DNA of 30,726 nt. Origin: a virus. Every line of letters starts with the position of its first letter. Positions within the stretch are counted from its first letter, which is position 1. The notes under the pieces are model-generated. The model saw only the letters and a program-made list of their open reading frames with translations. It did not search any database and had not been told where the DNA came from. Location: IMG/VR virus record IMGVR_UViG_3300037993_000227, positions 1 to 30,726 of that record; one strand, given 5' to 3'. Of this stretch, positions 27,588 to 30,726 are shown piece after piece. The position numbers and the translations under genes were made by a program.

Positions 27588-30500
27588 AGAACAGACTGAT
27601 CATCCTCGCGTTGTTTCTGCTGACCGCTTTGCCGGCATCCGCGCAGGTTCGCACCACAATTGCCGACCAACTCATCCCGCCACAGAGCGGTACCGTTGTC
27701 GGGCAGTTGACCATCACGACGAATCAGACGTTCACGTCGCTGGATGGTTATACCGTCCTGATCGGTCAGAAAACCTATATCACGCTCGATGCGACTGGCT
27801 CGTTCAGCGTGCAGCTCGTGCCGAACATTGGTGCATCACCTTTTGGCACCAGCTATAGCGTGGATTATGCGACTTCGACCGCCCGCTTTCACGAAAACTG
27901 GGTCGTGCCACTGAGCGGTACCCCAATTCACCTTAGTGGCGTCCGCGTGCTGTGGCCGACGGCGCCTGGCGTCATGGTGCCGATGGCTCAATTGTTGCCG
28001 CCTCCTGGCTGCGTGAACAACTACTTCGCTAAGTGGACCTCAAGCGGTTGGCAGTGCGCGGCGGGATCGGGTGGCAGCGGAGCAGTAAGTTCAGTGTTTG
28101 GTCGCACAGGTGACGTGGTGGCTGCCGGTGGCGACTACACTGCAGCTCAAGTCACGAATGCTTTTGACCTAAGCGCCAACAACAATCTCGGCACGCACTA
28201 TTTCGACATTGGCCACCAGGCTGCACCTGCAAATCCTGCCTCCGGCTTCGGGCGAGTGTACTTCGATTCGGGAAGTGGCCTAATTGGCTGCATCAACTCG
28301 GCTGGCGCGAGTTGCATGCCCACGAGCGGCGGGGGCGGTGCTGTTTCGTCCGTGTTTGGTCGTACTGGGGCGGTCACAGCGACAAGCGGAGACTATTCGC
28401 TGGAGCTGATTACCGCGACGTTCAGTTCGCCTTTGAGTTTTAGCGGATCGGGCGGGAGTGCGACCTTGGCATGCCCTACTTGCGAAGTGACAGGGCACAA
28501 GGGCGCAGTCAGCGGTTACGCTGCCCTGAACAGTAGCGGCTTAGTACCAGCGGCACAACTTGGCGGCGGCACAGCGAACGCAAATACATTTCTTAGCGGC
28601 GCCCAGACTTACGTCACGATCGCATATGCGCAGATTTCAGGGACGCCTGTTGCGCCCGGAAACACCCCCGCAGTCTCGAATCAGTTCATCACAGCCTACA
28701 ATTCGGCCACAGGCGTCTTCAGTCAGGCGCAACCATCGTACTCGAATCTAAGTGGCACACTTCCTCTGTCGGCCACGCCACTGACCACGAATGGCGATCT
28801 GTGGACAGTAAGTGGCGGGATTCTCGCCCGATTGGGGACCGCAACCAGTAGCCAACTTCTGCATGGCACGAACATCTGGGCTCAGGTCAATCTGGCCTCT
28901 GAAGTTACCGGCCTACTTCCGATCGCCAATACTTGCCCGGGAATCACGGGTGCCTCTAGTTCCACTTTCCTTCGCGGTGACTGCACGTGGGCAACGCCAT
29001 CCGGCGCGGGCACAGTCACGAACACGGCTGGCAATCTGACGCTGAATGCGGTGGCGGTGGGCAACGGTGGGGCCGATTTGAAGGTTCTAGGCTCGCTGGG
29101 CACCACAGTGACCGTCCTGCACGGTAATGCCTCAGGCCCACCTACTTTCGGCGCTGTGGCGCTGGGAACCGATGTCTCTGGCACGTTACAAGCGGCGCAA
29201 GAGCCCGGGCACACCGGAAACGTCACGAACTCCGCAGGATCTCTGAGCATGACCGTAGTGGCCATTAACGGCACTGCGGTGCCGACGAACTCTGCCGCTG
29301 ACCAACTCCTGAACACAACCGCGGCGGCTACTGCGCAGTGGGCCACGATTCCTTCCTGCCTCGACTCCTCCGGCAACCACCTGAATTACAGTACCGTGAC
29401 GCATGGCTTCTCCTGCGGCACTACCTCCAGTGGTGGCGCGACGATTCAGGTCAATGGCACGAATACCTCAAACCAGTCGACGATCAACTTCCAGAACGGC
29501 GCGACCGTGACCGGCATCACAATTAATGCATCGAATCCAAGCGTAGGCAACGTGCAGTTCGCCATTTCGGGCACCTTGACCGATGCCGGACTTGGCAGCG
29601 CGTATTCTGGTGTGGGATCTTGCTCTGCAAACCAATGGGTGAACGCACTCACCCGAAACACAAATCCGGGATGTGTCCAACCAGCTTTCTCCAATATCAG
29701 CGGCACACTGAATCTGGCCACGCAGGTCACCGGAAACCTGTCCGTCAACAACTTGAACAGCGGCTCCGGCGCCAGCTCCTCGACGTTCTGGCGTGGCGAT
29801 GGCACATGGTCTGCTCCTTCGGGCACGCTGTCCAGCGGCACGACTTACGGGATGGCCTACTACACCGGCACGACCACAGTGGGCAGCCTGACGCCTCCAA
29901 CGACGAACGGAAATTACGTCTGCGGCTACAACGTCGTGGGTGGCGTGGCGGTCGCGCCCACCTGCACGATTCCAGGCGTGCCCGTCAACGCCTTCGTGGG
30001 AACCTCCGATACGGTTACGTCGGCGATGAATGCCAGTTTGCTCACGACGAGCAATGGATCTGCCACAACCATGACGGGCCCAACGCTTGCCGGAAACATC
30101 GTCTTTAGCTTGTTCAATATCGGCGCTGGGACCGTGACCTACACGCCGGCCTCGGGCTCACAGACCGGATTCGGTAAGCTGCCGCAATATGCTTTCGGCT
30201 TCCAGTACACCGATAACACCAGCACATTTTTCCCGATTATGCCAACGCTGCAGTCCTTCCCCAACTGCGTCACGGCGTCGAGCGCGTTGACGTTTGCGAC
30301 GGCCACAGGCTTGTTCGGTTGCAACTCCATCACCGGGGGGTCAACTGCTCTGCCTTTGACTGTCAGCGGCACGGTCACGTCAGGCGGCGTTCCATATTTC
30401 AACTCGACGGTACAAGAAAGCTCTTCGGCAATTCTGAACACAAACGTGCTGATGCGCGGCGGTGGTGCTGGTGGTGCGCCAAACAATTCAACCGTCACAG

Positions 30501-30726
30501 ACAATGGCACCACGGTCACAACGACAGCGACAGGCGGATTCGTGGGGCCAGCCTTCACAGCGAACGGAGCAACGGCAGGCTACTTCCAATGCACGCAAGG
30601 CTCGGCAAATGGCCATGCAACCGCAAACACCTTCACATTTGAATGTCCCGCTAGCGTGACGGCTTATGAAGTTCTCGTTCCCAGTGCAGCAGCGACGGGG
30701 CTGGTTCTCTGGTCGAACTCTTCCAG
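27584..30726 (+). CDS. Secreted fibre-like repeat protein (partial at the window end)
   Basis: The frame starting at the GTG at 27584, overlapping the terminase stop, stays open to the window edge for about 1,047 residues. The first 21 residues (KNRLIILALFLLTALPASAQ) are a Sec signal peptide, unusual for a virion fibre. A beta-rich domain follows. Fibre-type repeats come next: SVFGRTG...GDY occurs twice (about 28087 and 28347), and SSTFLRGDCTW / SSTFWRGDGTW (about 28957 and 29779) are typical of phage tail fibres. The remainder is a Gly/Thr/Ser/Asn-rich beta repeat region. Cell-surface contact is likely. The 3' end is not in the window. Confidence 0.8.
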   Translation, partial: MKNRLIILALFLLTALPASAQVRTTIADQLIPPQSGTVVGQLTITTNQTFTSLDGYTVLIGQKTYITLDATGSFSVQLVPNIGASPFGTSYSVDYATSTARFHENWVVPLSGTPIHLSGVRVLWPTAPGVMVPMAQLLPPPGCVNNYFAKWTSSGWQCAAGSGGSGAVSSVFGRTGDVVAAGGDYTAAQVTNAFDLSANNNLGTHYFDIGHQAAPANPASGFGRVYFDSGSGLIGCINSAGASCMPTSGGGGAVSSVFGRTGAVTATSGDYSLELITATFSSPLSFSGSGGSATLACPTCEVTGHKGAVSGYAALNSSGLVPAAQLGGGTANANTFLSGAQTYVTIAYAQISGTPVAPGNTPAVSNQFITAYNSATGVFSQAQPSYSNLSGTLPLSATPLTTNGDLWTVSGGILARLGTATSSQLLHGTNIWAQVNLASEVTGLLPIANTCPGITGASSSTFLRGDCTWATPSGAGTVTNTAGNLTLNAVAVGNGGADLKVLGSLGTTVTVLHGNASGPPTFGAVALGTDVSGTLQAAQEPGHTGNVTNSAGSLSMTVVAINGTAVPTNSAADQLLNTTAAATAQWATIPSCLDSSGNHLNYSTVTHGFSCGTTSSGGATIQVNGTNTSNQSTINFQNGATVTGITINASNPSVGNVQFAISGTLTDAGLGSAYSGVGSCSANQWVNALTRNTNPGCVQPAFSNISGTLNLATQVTGNLSVNNLNSGSGASSSTFWRGDGTWSAPSGTLSSGTTYGMAYYTGTTTVGSLTPPTTNGNYVCGYNVVGGVAVAPTCTIPGVPVNAFVGTSDTVTSAMNASLLTTSNGSATTMTGPTLAGNIVFSLFNIGAGTVTYTPASGSQTGFGKLPQYAFGFQYTDNTSTFFPIMPTLQSFPNCVTASSALTFATATGLFGCNSITGGSTALPLTVSGTVTSGGVPYFNSTVQESSSAILNTNVLMRGGGAGGAPNNSTVTDNGTTVTTTATGGFVGPAFTANGATAGYFQCTQGSANGHATANTFTFECPASVTAYEVLVPSAAATGLVLWSNSS

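Overview
The window is one stretch of a tailed (siphovirus-type) bacteriophage or prophage genome. It holds a GTA/lambda-like long non-contractile tail module, a lysis module, a small repressor region, an early module of recombination, methylation and replication genes, a dense block of tiny genes, the terminase genes and the start of a long fibre-like gene. Nearly all genes are on the plus strand and tightly packed, with ATGA or GTGA stop/start overlaps throughout. The host is probably Gram-negative: one protein has a signal peptide and an outer-membrane-type beta-barrel end, and the tail tip proteins resemble the DUF2460/DUF2163/NlpC/tip set of gene transfer agents and related phages. I cannot name the host; a soil acidobacterial or proteobacterial host would fit, but that is inference. 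No tRNA, rRNA, CRISPR array or insertion sequence was seen.

Layout. 1-8935: tail genes (end of an unknown virion protein, tail tube, terminator, tail assembly chaperone with a -1 frameshift, tape measure, an antisense membrane protein, DUF2460, DUF2163, NlpC/P60, 1118-residue tip protein). 8943-11467: two small genes, an M15 peptidoglycan peptidase and three membrane proteins that are holin or outer-membrane candidates. 11468-12469: HTH repressor-like gene with a promoter that predicts a leaderless mRNA, a minus-strand gene, and an RHH-like protein. 12486-14927: Gp3-like (recombination directionality factor-like) protein, RecB-like PD-(D/E)XK nuclease and a coiled-coil protein. 15029-18606: small genes, many with zinc-ribbon motifs, plus a DNA methyltransferase. 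18599-20891: replication initiator with iteron-like repeats in its coding sequence (probable origin), an unknown gene, a J-domain protein and a coiled-coil/winged-helix protein. 20903-25731: putative lipoprotein, small serine recombinase, a chain of very small genes, HExxH protein, and a repeated structured leader. 25760-27587: terminase small-like and large subunits. 27584-end: long fibre-like protein with a signal peptide, cut by the window edge.

How it works together: the small repressor probably sets the lysogeny decision. The early genes copy and recombine the DNA from an origin inside the initiator gene, with the J-domain protein a possible recruiter of host DnaK. The methyltransferase modifies DNA, terminase packages it, and the tail and lysis modules finish the cycle. 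The two most unusual stretches are 22.9-24.55 kb and 18.98-19.05 kb. In the first, three small genes sit behind a repeated leader in which one CUCCC segment can pair either with an upstream SD-like arm or with the gene's own ribosome binding site. The second carries ordered repeats inside the initiator gene.
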